Notes under the pieces: generated by a model | What the model saw: only the letters and a program-made list of their open reading frames with translations | Databases searched by the model: none | Told to the model about the DNA's origin: nothing | NCBI GenBank assembly: GCA_023053575.1 | Contig: JAKZAP010000020.1 | Location: forward strand, 15,185,998 to 15,249,997 | Length of the DNA: 64,000 nucleotides | Direction: 5' to 3' | From: Branchinecta lynchi | Taxonomy: Eukaryota > Arthropoda > Branchiopoda > Anostraca > Branchinectidae | In this document: positions 11,861 to 22,479 of the stretch, one piece after another | Numbering within the stretch: the first letter of the stretch is position 1 | Layout: every line of letters starts with the position of its first letter | Position numbers and translations under genes: made by a program

Positions 11861-12373
11861 AGTTTCAGCTTATGTGTGGTTCACACGGGGAGGATGTGTT
11901 TCATTTAGTGGGTTGATGTTTTAAGCTGAAAGATTTAAAAAAAATTTAAAACACTAACTTTTGGTGAGAATCAACGGGAGCGAACGATCTGATTTGTTCT
12001 CGACGAAAAAAAAACATTCCTGGCCTTTGTAGGTATGGGAGGTTCCTTCAGGTAGGCTATGTAGCATCGGGAGTGTTTTTTTTTAAAAGAGTTTTCTCCT
12101 TTTGGTGTTTTATATTGTGTTTTCGAGAGTTATCTATTTTGTTTTCCTTCCAGGCTCTTCGGGAATCAATTTTTTCATTCTTAATGTGATCAGGGGCTTC
12201 ATTTTTAGAGAGCAGAGGTGTCATTTCAGGTCATCAGCTGCTTAAAAAGATCAAAGTTTCGAGAGAGTACACTGTAAAAAAAAATTGCAGTATTTGATAC
12301 TAGGATCAATCTTGCCTTTATTGAGATAAGATCATCCCTAATTCGGATTGATTTTATCACAATAATTTTTATT

Positions 12374-12507
12374 TATACGAAAAGAATATTGTCGTGTTTA
12401 TTTACATTGTTTTGTTTAAGTGTTTTAATATGTATATTTTACTTTTGTGTTTTATTCATACTCCGCTGTTACGCAAAAAGCGGGTCATAAATAAATAAAA
12501 AATAGAG
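12374..12507 (+). mobile_element. Severely 5'-truncated LINE 3' end
   Basis: The segment is nearly identical to the reverse complement of about 51600-51735, the 3' end of the longer LINE on the minus strand. Shared phrases include GTGTTTATTTACAT, TTGTTTAAGTGTTTTAA and TACGCAAAAAGCGGGTCATA, followed by an AAATAAATAAA tail. Only untranslated 3' sequence survives. Confidence 0.75.
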
Positions 12508-12539
12508 ATAAGATTATTCCCAGTAGCAAATACTGGATC

Positions 12540-12809
12540 CTTATTAGCTGCGTTTGTCACGGGAGTTCTCACCGGTGGTCTCCGGTTTTTCTTATAAGCC
12601 GTTTTTGCATCCACCGGTGACTTCTCACCAGTCTTATAATCTCACCGGTGCGGACTAACCAGAACCTGCTCGTGAGCCCTGCTGCAGTGAGGAGTTCGCC
12701 GGTTTTCATCAACTCACAGGTGAACTAAAAGAATGCGTTTTAAGGGAAGAACCGGACACTGGTGACTAAACACCAGAGACAGCCTGGAGTGCAACGAACG
12801 CAGCTATTC
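12540..12809. mobile_element. CACCGGTG-rich foldback inserted in the MITE
   Basis: The ends TTAGCTGCGTTTGT and CAACGAACGCAGCTA are inverted. The interior repeats CACCGGTG or close variants in both orientations. It separates AAATACTG from AGAAACTTTTTACAGTG, which are adjacent or close in intact MITE copies. Class unknown. Confidence 0.55.
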
Positions 12810-12828
12810 ACAGAAACTTTTTACAGTG

Positions 12829-14280
12829 TAGGTGAGAGACCAAAACTGCTTACCATAATTTCCAGTGTTTCCACTGGCAGCTACCCCCTGGGTGCTGGGG
12901 GCAAACAACGCCGATGAATAGGATAGGCAAGGGGTAGGTATGGTGCGCTGAATGTTGGGCCTTAACCACAAGGTTGAGAGTGACTACAGTGAGATAAATA
13001 TAAACACAGAGTCTCAAACAACCTTGTAAAAAAGGTGCCAGAACAATGAGGAACGTGACAGAAGTCAAGGTGAAGTCAGCTCATCTGGGGATTCACTCAG
13101 TCCCGTTGTTTGATTACCTTGGTAGTGAGAATACCAAAACGACTTCTAATTAATCACACGTTGTCGAACTTCAAATTTGTCGCCAAATCGTTCCCGCAAG
13201 ACTGCCAAGTGGACCTAGCAGGGTTGCCAACCAAGACTATTTTTTTCGCCGTTTTCTCCGGTAATAATTGATGCAACAGCACGGGACTTCGGCAATGGAT
13301 TCCCTTGACCCATTGTGGGTCTCTGACGAATTTTAGGTCTAATTCTGGAGTTCCCCTTTAAAGTTAAACCGAATAGGCCTGAGATATGACAGTCTGGCTG
13401 CTCATCACATGTTCACTTAAATAGGTTTGAAGAACCGATGAAAATGCGGCATTCGTTTTTCCGTTGTTCATACAATCAACGATGAACTTTTGTTTCGGAT
13501 GTGAAATATTTAGCAACTAAACAGGGAAAAATTGCCAAAATACATATATTTTGGCACACGCAGATGCTGGCTTTCTTCAGAGGTGACGTTACAATCTAAA
13601 TTAAACATCGCCCGAGGTTTGCTTACGTCCAACAACGTCCAACAACCTGTACGCGTCACCAAAACTGGTTCCAGTAGCTTCGCAAACGAACCGCCATGCA
13701 ATTTCGTTTGTACCTTTTTTAACGGATTTGCTAAATAAAGACGAGTGATATTTTCCCCCTTTTGTGTTAGTTTGTTATTTACTATAGTGAAGCAACGCAA
13801 ATTAGCTGTCAGCTACGATTTTGTATAAATAAACCTATCTCTCTCTCTCTCTAATACTCGTCCATTGAAATGCAAGCTTTTCAAATTCTATGAGTCGGGA
13901 TGAACTTTGTCATGTGGGGACAGCAACCATATTCTGAATCTCACTACTAGGGCCCAACGTGGCTCTGTTTCAGTTGCTCTGTGGCTCCGTTTCACTTCTT
14001 AGCCCAATACACTACATGACTAAGTCCAAAACCACACCCTCGGGAAGAACGAGAAAACGTAGCACTAACGAGTCAAACTCAACAACTCAACCTTGTGTTA
14101 ACCAATCACGGCAATGTTTGGGAGCAGCTGCGATACCGCTTCCGGCTCTTCAGCTAGGTACATGGCGATTTTGCGTCGTCAAGAAGAGTTAGTCGTCGAG
14201 AGTAATCAGTGCTTCAAACCCAAGGTATCAAAATAGGTTGGCTTTTCAGTTAAAGCTTAAAGCACGGGTGGTTTATTTTT
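12829..14280. other. No gene recognised; one small hairpin and a CT run
   Basis: A perfect 10-bp stem with a CATA loop (TGCCAAAATA...TATTTTGGCA) sits at about 13532-13555, and a short (CT)n run at about 13838-13852. Sequence at 13355-13450 resembles 32388-32470, hinting at an old dispersed repeat. Frames at 13510-13800 and 13959-14192 have no recognisable homology. Confidence 0.35.
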
Positions 14281-15373
14281 TGCCTAACTTGGCAAACCTC
14301 TGCTAGAAGAGGATCCTTGCCGAGAAGGGCTAAATTTCTCAACTGCCCTTTTAGCGCAATCAAACAAGAGAATTAACAAGTAAAACAAGTTTTTAATGCG
14401 AAAATAAATGAACAGCTAATGAGACGGAACCTCACAAAAGCAACCTGTGATTTATCTTTGTGCCGTAATTATTTTGGTTTTCTTTTGCCAGCGATCTGTC
14501 CTCATTCTCTTTTCAAAGACGATGAAAAAGTCCACACCAGACAATAATCCAGAACTTAAAAAAAAATAAAAAAGATGGGGGGTCCTGCACCCAATTTTAT
14601 TTAAGGTAGGGAGTGGATAACCAGAGTGAGATTGAATAACATTGCCGACGAAACTCAGGAATACATTTCGACGACATAATTATCTGGCGTCGAGTATCAT
14701 TTTATGTTTTTTTTAAACATAAACCCTTGGAAACCTTTGAAATTCGGATATATTTCACTTGACAAGTTTTTAACCGACAAGTCTATCACTCGACAGATCT
14801 GTTTCGGCAAATTCCCGTTAGACAGGCTGATCGTTTGGCAAGTTCCCATCGTAGCTGACGTATCCGTTCTATACATTGTTTGAATCCAAATTCCCAACAG
14901 TCCCGACAAAAACACAAACACAGGTCCTCGAACGAATGACTGCCGGAAACTTACCACCGGTCATTGAATTCGGACATTACAATTGTAAGGCAGTTTGAGG
15001 ACTGTTTGCGTTTTGGTCCCAGTGGTACTCTGGAGCAGTTGGGACTCTACTGGGGAGTTAGTTAAAATCAATATAAATTTCATCTCCGACATTGTAGACT
15101 ATTCTATACCAAACAGCTTCTACTACCTTTGTCCGAATTTAATCTCATTGGTATTTGCCTAACCTTTTAAAGTCGCCTTACCTTTGGCAGGATTGCCTAA
15201 AACGCGCTTGTCCCGTAAAGACTTGCCGTTCATTAAATTGCCCAGTGTACTGACACAGATTGCGCCTCTCTGTTGTAATTCCTAAGCCCCGGAACAAACG
15301 CGCACCTGCCGACTTGCCAACTCAGAAACAACTACTATGGCCCTCTTGCTGGGAAGTAAGGGTGCCATACCCT
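14281..15373. repeat. Eroded GACAAGTT-rich repeat and foldback arm remnants
   Basis: Between 14290 and 14330 there is a worn copy of the TTGCC..AGAAGGGC arm and at about 14853 GCTGACGTATCCGTT, both known from the foldbacks at 27.4 and 37.7 kb. From 14755 to 14850 the words GACAAGTT, GACAAGTC, GACAGATC and GGCAAGTT recur at irregular spacing. A similar cluster lies at 61030-61130. Sequence near 15250-15320 is related to 16725-16790. No gene is seen. Confidence 0.4.
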
Positions 15374-16028
15374 TAAAGTTCAATGGGCACATCAAACTAC
15401 CCCAATCCCACTCTGTAACAACCTAGCAACAATGCTTGTCCCCTAGATCAGCAGCATTTTCAACAGTTTCCTCTCTGTCATATTTCAAAGCGTATTTTTT
15501 GGGCAAGTACATGCTCAATTTACTAGCTTGGACAAAGATAAAAGTGATGTTTCTTATAATACTTCTTTATTTTATGCATAAATCAGCTTGTATAATTCAG
15601 ATTTGAATAGGTTATTTGTTTTTGAATGATTTTTGTAGATATGTTATTTTGTATAAGCTTATTGCATATTCTGGTACATTTTATAAAGCAAGCTAATCAA
15701 GCTTCACAACACTATTCCACAAAGAAAAACTTTTTAAGCCATTGAACTTCTGATGAAACACTAGAGCAATCAGGTAAACTGCATCTACGGCTTGACTTTG
15801 GTGACATCTCAAATATATCCTTTTCTATCAAGCATTGCTGGGAGTTTTTGAATTTCCCGCCACAATATCCCAGCTCCTAAGATTTCGATCGCCCAAATGC
15901 CAGAGAGGTAAAGACAAGGGATAACAAGAAAACGGCCGATTTTCGTAGCGCCTTCTAAAGGAAGTCGGAAATGTTTATTTGTGAAGCATTTAATACAAAG
16001 TAAAGAATTAGAAGTGTCATTGTGCTTT
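15374..16028. repeat. Dispersed repeat, uninterrupted paralogue of 27171-28816
   Basis: This 0.65-kb segment matches both flanks of the 27-kb locus (shared: AAAGTTCAATGGG, AACAATGCTT, GATAAAAGTGATGTTTC, CAAGCTTCACAA). It lacks the 954-bp foldback present there and so is a natural empty site. Within it a minus-strand frame (15809-16189) is partly conserved between both copies. Confidence 0.7.
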
Positions 16029-16189
16029 AAAAAACTCACCAACAGCTCGGGAAGAGAACCAGGCCTCAACATGCAAACAGTAGTGTCTTCTATGCAACCT
16101 TTCGGCGCGTGAAGTACCGTCAGTAGTGAGGATTGGAATCGACTAAACAGTGCGGTCGATGGGAGATGCAGTAATTCATGTAAAATCAT
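15809..16189 (-). CDS. Unrecognised 126-codon frame, partly conserved in the paralogue
   Basis: The C-terminal half (RLPLEGATKIGRF, then a hydrophobic stretch, then LPAMLDRKGYI and a stop) is matched at 28570-28800 with several substitutions and one internal stop. The hydrophobic stretch near residues 85-110 could be one membrane segment. I do not recognise the family. Its presence in both copies of a dispersed repeat suggests a fragment of a mobile element's protein, or chance; conservation of the stop position is the only positive sign. Confidence 0.2.
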   Translation of the reverse strand: MILHELLHLPSTALFSRFQSSLLTVLHAPKGCIEDTTVCMLRPGSLPELLVSFLKHNDTSNSLLCIKCFTNKHFRLPLEGATKIGRFLVIPCLYLSGIWAIEILGAGILWREIQKLPAMLDRKGYI

Positions 16190-16415
16190 GGAATATCAAA
16201 TATTACCATACTCAGAATCAGATCTCTTTTGGTTCACGAGTAGGCGTCAAAATGTGTTGTTCTTTAGACCTGCGGTGTATACTACAGCCATTGAAAAGGC
16301 GATGTTCTGTTCCACGCCCCCAGATTGGACTTTTCATCCGACGTTGAAAGGGGAGGTGGAACGCATAATCAAATCACGAGCACCAGTATTTATCGACGGT
16401 GAGAGGACTCCCTGA
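16188..16415 (+). CDS. Unrecognised 75-codon frame
   Basis: The frame has a balanced composition (TFHPTLKGEVERIIKSR near its C-terminus) and ends just after GACGGTGAGAG, which could be a splice donor. I do not recognise it. It could be a lone host exon or a chance frame; the opposite strand also carries a frame ending here. Confidence 0.15.
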   Translation: MEYQILPYSESDLFWFTSRRQNVLFFRPAVYTTAIEKAMFCSTPPDWTFHPTLKGEVERIIKSRAPVFIDGERTP

Positions 16416-16419
16416 GGCC

Positions 16420-16725
16420 CCGCTAAGCATGAGTGTAGCACAAGTGATATATATACAAATGCACAGTCATGTGTAGTGTAACGGCAGGATCCGAGCACTC
16501 CTTGAGAGCACATGGAAAAAACATACGCCAACATCATCCATATTATTTTTTCTTTCTATTTTTTATTTGTATATGTACTTATTATTATCAAGGGGCACCC
16601 TTCCAGGGGATCCCGCCTCTGATACCAAGGGTGTCAACGATTTGTTAGTTAGCCGAGGAGTCGTAAGTAATTGCAAGGCAACAGTCAGCCCGGAGAGCTA
16701 AAGCTTGTAAGGTGGGAGGACTGTT
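16420..16725. other. No recognisable feature
   Basis: Nothing is assigned here. A T-rich tract lies at about 16550-16585. Confidence 0.3.
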
Positions 16726-16799
16726 TTGACGTAAATTGCGTCGATCCGTTGTAATTTCTATACCCTTGAACAAATGCGCACCTGTCGGAAAAAGTTGGG

Positions 16800-17125
16800 G
16801 CTGTGACGGATTTTCTAGGCGAAATGACGGGTGGGCGAATCGATGGGTGGTCGAAGGAGTGGTTTAGGAGTGGGTGAATCGACGCTTGAGAAAACCGATG
16901 TTGGGCGAATTGACGGGTAGAGGAATCGACGGATGGAAGAATCGACGGCTGGATGAATTGACAGCGAATCAGTGGTTGGGCGAATCAGCGGTCGGGTCAC
17001 CCGCGAATATTTTGATTCTTATGACGGTTAGGCAAACTGTCGGAAAAGTAGGGGATTTTTACGTTTTTTGCCATAATGACGGCTAGACGAATCGACGGGT
17101 GGACGAATAGACGGGTCCCTTATTG
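16800..17125 (+). repeat. 15-bp minisatellite (GGGCGAATCGACGGGTG-like)
   Basis: Degenerate units such as GGTGGGCGAATCGAT, GAATCGACGGATGG and GGGCGAATTGACGG repeat with a period near 15 bp, which creates a periodic peptide on the minus strand. A related, more decayed stretch occurs at 61505-61600. This is a minisatellite, not a gene. Confidence 0.65.
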
Positions 17126-17842
17126 TACAGTTGGCTGCAATTGCCATATTGTTAAAGTGAGGACTATTTATGGTTAACCTTAACTGGGAATCAAGTGAGT
17201 AATATGAGTACTGATAAATAAAGTACGTTGTAACCCTAGTTTCTTTAACTTTACGTGACCTAGGAGACCCCACGACGCTCCCCCCACGCTACGTAAACCA
17301 AACATACAGAAAAATTTACCACGTATTACACCTGTGCGGACTGTTCCACTGGGAAGGGCCGAAATCGACTTGCCGACTGACATGCTCCCGGAAATTCAAG
17401 AGGCCACTGCCAGTTGTCAGGGCAGGAACTAAGACAATCCATAGAAAGAGCGGATGAGAGAAGGACCACGTAAAGCTCAACTCCTTTTTCAACTTAACCA
17501 AAGCTGGTTTATACTGTATAACGGTAACATAAGTTTTAAGTTTAATTTTAACGTGAACTACACCGAAAGCAACTATAAATCAAAGAGTGCAAGCTCATAT
17601 AGTCCTTCCTCGCGGTCATAGTCGGTCCGGACCTACAAATGACGTATCTTGGCATTTTCCTTGACACCTAGAAGGTTCTATCCAAGTCAGTTCGGGAGGT
17701 GAATAATTGGCATATCTGTGGGATTCACCCTGATTCCTCAACCCGTTTGGCACTTGACGCGCCACGAGACCCCCCCCCCCTCCCCTTCCACACATCCAGA
17801 TCCGACCCAGCTCGATACACAGCATATCGAAGGCTTATGATT
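17126..17842. other. No recognisable feature
   Basis: I find no gene. A C-run sits at about 17770. Frames on both strands lack homology. Confidence 0.3.
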
Positions 17843-18441
17843 GTGTTGCGAGAGCAACACTTTGGTTTTGTCCTCGTTTTTTTTTTTTTTTTTTTTTTTT
17901 TTTCCTATGACTCCGATTTCATTTTATTCCTGGTAACTGGGAAGGGTCTAACCTGTGCGGTTTTTACGGAAAGTGTGGACCTTAGGCCGGATTGATGAAT
18001 ATGACATTACATTTTGGAAAGCTCCGTAGAACTCTTGCCTGGGGCCAATAAGGATGGTTTTTGCTTGTCATCGAGCCAGAGCCTACGGTTTGCGAAGTGA
18101 AGTGGAGCTGTATAGCCTATGTCGGAGAGGACCATCTCAAGTTGTGTAGCGAACCTTTCGTTTCATCAAACCATGTTTCTGCTTTCGAGTGGAAAGCTCC
18201 GTTCTAGCACGCTAGCAGGCAGGCACCAGTTTCAAATTGAAGATGGACTAAAATCTATAAGTGTTAAATATATGCGGCAGTTACCCGGCCCCACAGCCAA
18301 CATATCTTCTTTGAGTGATAAATAGAAAAATCTACAGAGACAAAAAAGTGGCTTTTTCCCACGGGTCCGAAAGTGCTGCCATCTATTGTTTCTGTCCATG
18401 TCTGCGACGATTCCAGCTGAGTTTATAATTTTTTTTTTTTG

Positions 18442-19400
18442 CACTTGGGTTTGCGGTAGAGTAACGGTATCAGATGTGCCCCTTAAACTTTAAAAGTTCT
18501 CTCATTGCTAAAGAAACTAGAGCTTATCCTTTGCTCCTTTCTAAGTCGTGACGTTAGAAAGTTGGCCTACGGCAAAAAAGTCAACTTTTGAACTAAGACA
18601 GGTAGAATTTTTTTTTCGACGGCAATCGATAGCCACTGATGAGCTGATCAAAGTATATGTCATCCATTTTTTGGTACAAAAATTCCTTCATGAGATACAC
18701 CAGTTTGAAAATTTCAAAGGGGTTGACAACTTCAGTAGTAAGGTACATTGAAACCAAAAATAGGCGATAGCAGTTATGAGCCATGTAGGGGACTTTTAAA
18801 CAACAGTCGACTGTTAGCTCATAATCATCTTCGGTAATGAGGGCCTTGCAGCTTTTGCTAGTTGGTGTACCTGTTATTTGTTTCCGGTGTATTCGATGGT
18901 AAGAACAATTTGGTTCCATTTCTGTACGCGATTTCAGCTGAGTTTATCATTCGTTTTTTTGCACTTGGGTTTGCGGTAGAGAAATGGTATCAGATGTACC
19001 TCTTAAACTTTAGAAGTTCTCTCATTGCTAAAGAAACTAGAGCTTATCCTTTGCTCCTTTCTAAGTGGTGACGTTAGAAAGTTGGCCTACGGCAAAAAAA
19101 GTCAACTTTTGAACTAAGACAGGTAGAATTTTTTTTTTCGACGGCAATCGATAGCCGCTGATGAGCTGATCAAAGTATATGTCATCCATTTTTTTATACA
19201 CAAATTCCTTCATGAGATACACCAGTTTGAAAGTTTCAAAGGGTTGACAACTTCAGTAGTAAGGTACACACTGAAACCAAAAATAGGTGATACCAGTTGT
19301 GAGACATGTAGGGGACTTGTACGCGGCAGTCGAGTGTTAGCTCATAATCATCTTCGGCAATGAGGGGTTTGCAGCTTTCGCTAGTTGGCGTACCTGTCAT
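18442..19400. repeat. 520-bp tandem duplication
   Basis: GCACTTGGGTTTGCGGTAG recurs at 18441 and 18961, and GCTGATCAAAGTATATGTC at 18637 and 19157, an offset of 520 bp. Each unit encodes, on the minus strand, a peptide ending in a conserved EDDYELT-x-DC segment. Confidence 0.8.
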
Positions 19401-21147
19401 TTGATGGTAAGAACAATTAGGTTCCCAATTGTAAGACATGCAAGGGACTTGTCAGTAATAATAGGCTGTTTTGCTACAAAAATCTTCAGCGATGAGGGGT
19501 TTGCAACTTTTGCTAGCCGGTGTACCCATTATTTTTATCCGGTGAACTTGATGTCTATCACGGGAAAGGGACTTGTCAGTAGAATCGGTGCACGAGGGGC
19601 TAGAAATTTGTGCAAATTGTTGCACATTGTATTCGATTTATATAAAACTGACGGTAAGAAAGTTTGTATCGATGGTCTCTCGCTGTATCCTAGGATTTAC
19701 TGTTTTCGCAACGGGTACAAACGATAATGTAAAACAAGGTAGTTTCGTAATAATTAATAGTGTCATCTATGGTATTTTAATCCTGAAAAGTTACGGATAG
19801 CTTTATAATACCAACTAGATTATATAGGATATTGTTCCAAGTTTTCATCCGTCACGATGTCTACGATTGAAAAGGGTAAAGTTCAACTGACTGCAAAGTC
19901 AATTTAGTCCCTTTTTCCGATATTCTTTTGTTGTGGTTAGGGCAATCGATGCCCTTGATGAGCTGATCAAAGTATATGTCATCCATTTTTTTGAACAAAA
20001 ATCCTTCATGAGATAAACCAGTTTGAAAGTTTCAAGGGGTTGACAACTTCAGGAGTAAGGTACACACTGAAACCAAAAATAGGCGATACCAGTTGTGAGA
20101 CATGTAAGGGACTTGTAAGCAACAGTCGACTGTATGCAACAGTCGACTGTTAGCTCATAATCATCTTCGGCAATGAGGAGTTTGTTTGGTATACCTGTTA
20201 TTTGTATCAGGTGTATTAGATGGTAAGAACAATTTTGTTCCCAAAAAGCCAGAACGGCTTTTATGCTATAATCATCTTCAGCGATGAGGGGTTTGCAACT
20301 TTTAATAGCTGGTGTATCCATTATTTGTTCCGATGAATTTGATGTCAATCACGGGAGAGGGACTTGTAAGTAAGAATCGGTTCACGAGGGGCTAGAAATT
20401 TTTGAAAATTGGTGCACATTGTATTCGATATCTGTAAATATGACGGTAAGAAAGTTTGTATTGATGGTCTATCGCTATAACCGAGGATTAACTGTTTACA
20501 CGACGGGTACAAACGATACGGTAATCTAAAACAATAAGGTAGTTTGTAATAATTAATAGTGTCATCTATGGTATTTTAATCCTGAAACGTTACGGATAGC
20601 TTTATAAAACCAACTAGATTATATAAGATATTGTTCCAAGTTTTCATCCGTCACGATATCTACGATTGAAAAGGATAAAGTCCAACTGACTGCAAAGTCA
20701 ATTTAGTCCCTTTTTCCGATATTCTTTTGTTGTGGTTAGGGCAATCGATGCCCTTGATGAGCTGATCAAAGTATATGTCATCCATTTTTTTGAACAAAAA
20801 TCCTTCATGAGATAAACCAGTTTGAAAGTTTCAAGGGGTTGACAACTTCAGGAGTAAGGTACACACTGAAACCAAAAATAGGCGATACCAGTTGTGAGAC
20901 ATGTAAGGGACTTGTAAGCAACAGTCGACTGTATGCAACAGTCGACTGTTAGCTCATAATCATCTTCGGCAATGAGGAGTTTGTTTGGTATACCTGTTAT
21001 TTGTATCAGGTGTATTAGATGGTAAGAACAATTTTGTTCCCAAAAAGCCAAAACGGCTTTTATGCTATAATCATCTTCAGCGATGAGGGGTTTGCAACTT
21101 TTAATAGCTGGTGTATCCATTATTTGTTCCGATGAATTTGATGTCAA
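18593..21147 (-). pseudogene. Tandem coding-like repeats of a Cys-containing peptide
   Basis: Read on the minus strand, the array contains at least six occurrences of a ~43-residue motif: NCSYH, TGTP(T/A)S, SCKPLIAEDDYELTxDC, then QVPYMSHNW. Frames with the motif lie at 18593-18919, 19236-19439, 20049-20348 and 20848-21147, and a further copy around 19430-19530 is shifted. The 18593-18919 frame also continues as KLVYLMKEFLYQKMDD. Substitutions between units often keep Cys, Trp and Asp-Asp-Tyr, which looks like past coding constraint. I do not recognise the family; candidates are a repeat-containing secreted protein, duplicated exons, or a satellite with an accidental open frame. Confidence 0.35.
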
Positions 21148-21520
21148 TCACGGGAGAGGGACTTGTAAGTAAGAATCGGTTCACGAGGGGCTAGAAATTT
21201 TTGAAAATTGGTGCACATTGTATTCGATATCTGTAAATATGACGGTAAGAAAGTTTGTATTGATGGTCTATCGCTATAACCGAGGATTAACTGTTTACAC
21301 GACGGGTACAAACGATACGGTAATCTAAAACAATAAGGTAGTTTTGTAATAATTAATAGTGTCATCTATGGTATTTTAATCCTGAAACGTTACGGATAGC
21401 TTTATAAAACCAACTAGATTATATAAGATATTGTTCCAAGTTTTCATCCGTCACGATATCTACGATTGAAAAGGATAAAGTCCAACTGACCGCCAAGTCA
21501 ATTTAGTCCCTTCTTCCGAT
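19700..21520. repeat. 799-bp tandem array, about 2.3 copies
   Basis: GGCAATCGATGCCCTTGATG starts at 19941 and 20740, and TTTTAATCCTGAAA near 19781, 20580 and 21379. The two central units encode identical 99-residue minus-strand frames at 20049-20348 and 20848-21147, so the duplication is recent relative to other decay in the window. Confidence 0.85.
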
Positions 21521-21660
21521 ATTGTTTTGTTGTTGGTTTTACAACGCTAAAGAACAGCTTTTGATCATGTGATTTTTCTTTTTAGAACATACCATTTTAA
21601 AAGCTTCGATAAGTTGACAATTTCAGCATTTAACCGACAGCGAAGAAACAAAACCAAAGT

Positions 21661-21745
21661 GTTGCTCTCGCAACACTTTAGTCGGCGAAGCCGGACAAAG
21701 GTTGCGGCAACACTTCACGTTGCCCCGGCAACGTAGGTCTAGTTG
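21661..21745 (+). repeat. Run of four short GC hairpins
   Basis: Within 90 bp lie GTGTTGC-TCTC-GCAACAC, GTCGGC-GAA-GCCGGAC, a TTGCGGCAA repeat and CGTTGC-CCC-GGCAACG. The first hairpin is the right inverted end of the 17.8-21.7 kb structure. The run could fold as a multi-hairpin RNA or be the terminus of a foldback element. Confidence 0.5.
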
Positions 21746-21929
21746 TTCTTCCTGTTGGCCATCACTATAAAACTTAGTTGACAAGGCGCAAAAGCCAATT
21801 TTTATATTTTCGATATTTTCTTCAGTATATATATATTACCTATGCTAGACTTAAATTTGAGAACACAAATGAGGCCCGCAGGCCACCGATCTAGATTTCC
21901 GCGCAATGACGCCACTGACAGTATTCTTC

Positions 21930-22210
21930 GTCATTGTCATGATGAACCCGATGTGCCGACGAGTCGACCGACGTCCGACAAAAACTTGATTTTGTTTTAT
22001 TTCTTCTGGATTCCTTCTGTATAAAAAGAACCTCATGTGCACGACCGAGGCACGGCAAAAGCATGCAGAATTCGATTTCTTCGGTGTTTCGCCCGACAAA
22101 CGTTTGCAGGATTTTATTTCTTGCATATAAGAACACCCGATGTGCCGACAAATCGACCGATGCCTGATAAAAAGCATACACAATTTTATTTTTTCTGTGT
22201 GGTCACCGTC
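21930..22210 (+). repeat. Degenerate ~95-bp tandem repeat
   Basis: Three units share CC(C/T)GATGTGCCGAC, an A/CGACCGA(C/T)G block, a CGACAAA stretch and ATTTTATTTCTT. Long frames crossing it on both strands follow the period. Confidence 0.5.
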
Positions 22211-22263
22211 ACCTGCAGACTCTAAAGCTAGAAACACTCAACCAAAGGAGACACGATCTCACC

Positions 22264-22479
22264 ATGGCATTTGGATATTCCCTCCTTCTGTCTCCAGACC
22301 ATCGCGACATCCTACCGACTTTTTACACCCCTGAACCAACCGTAGACACGCGGCAAGCAAGAAAAGCAGCGAAGAAACAACTCCTTAGAGAACCCGATTG
22401 CAAGTCTTCTCAGCGTTTTTTAAAATCCTTTGTACCATATTTCGTATCTAATTATAACAAAGCAGTGTTTGACACTTAG
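22264..22479 (+). CDS. Unrecognised 71-codon frame
   Basis: The frame starts at an ATG preceded by CTCACC and ends at a TAG. The composition is protein-like (DTRQARKAAKKQLLREP, then VPYFVSNYNKAVFDT) with no recognisable domain. It may be a last exon or a chance frame. Confidence 0.18.
   Translation: MAFGYSLLLSPDHRDILPTFYTPEPTVDTRQARKAAKKQLLREPDCKSSQRFLKSFVPYFVSNYNKAVFDT

Larger units (their letters stand above)
12270..12828. mobile_element. CACTGTAAAAA MITE with two nested insertions
   Basis: Outer TIRs are CACTGTAAAAA at 12270 and TTTTTACAGTG ending at 12828, flanked by TA on both sides, which suggests a Tc1/mariner-type TSD. The internal GATAAGAT/ATCTTATC and CCCAGTAGCAAATACTG blocks match the copies at 35602, 38401 and 46982. 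The copy is split twice: by a LINE tail (about 12374-12507) and by a second foldback (about 12540-12809). Confidence 0.75.
17843..21676. mobile_element. Putative 3.8-kb element bracketed by a 29-bp perfect inverted repeat
   Basis: The left end (17843-17871) reads GTGTTGCGAGAGCAACAC then TTTGGTTTTGT. The right end (21648-21676) is its exact reverse complement. Each end is itself a hairpin (GTGTTGC...GCAACAC). Between them are a T-run (about 17878-17903), two ~520-bp tandem units (18442-19400) and 2.3 tandem units of 799 bp (about 19700-21520). No transposase or RT was found and no TSD is apparent, so the bracketing could also be two independent copies of a short hairpin repeat. Confidence 0.4.

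Noticed and set aside
16815..17000. Minus-strand periodic Ser/Pro/Arg-rich frame
   Set aside because: It reflects the 15-bp minisatellite; both strands are open across the same bases.
17877..17903. Poly-T tract as a SINE/LINE tail
   Set aside because: No retroelement body with a matching poly-A end was found beside it.
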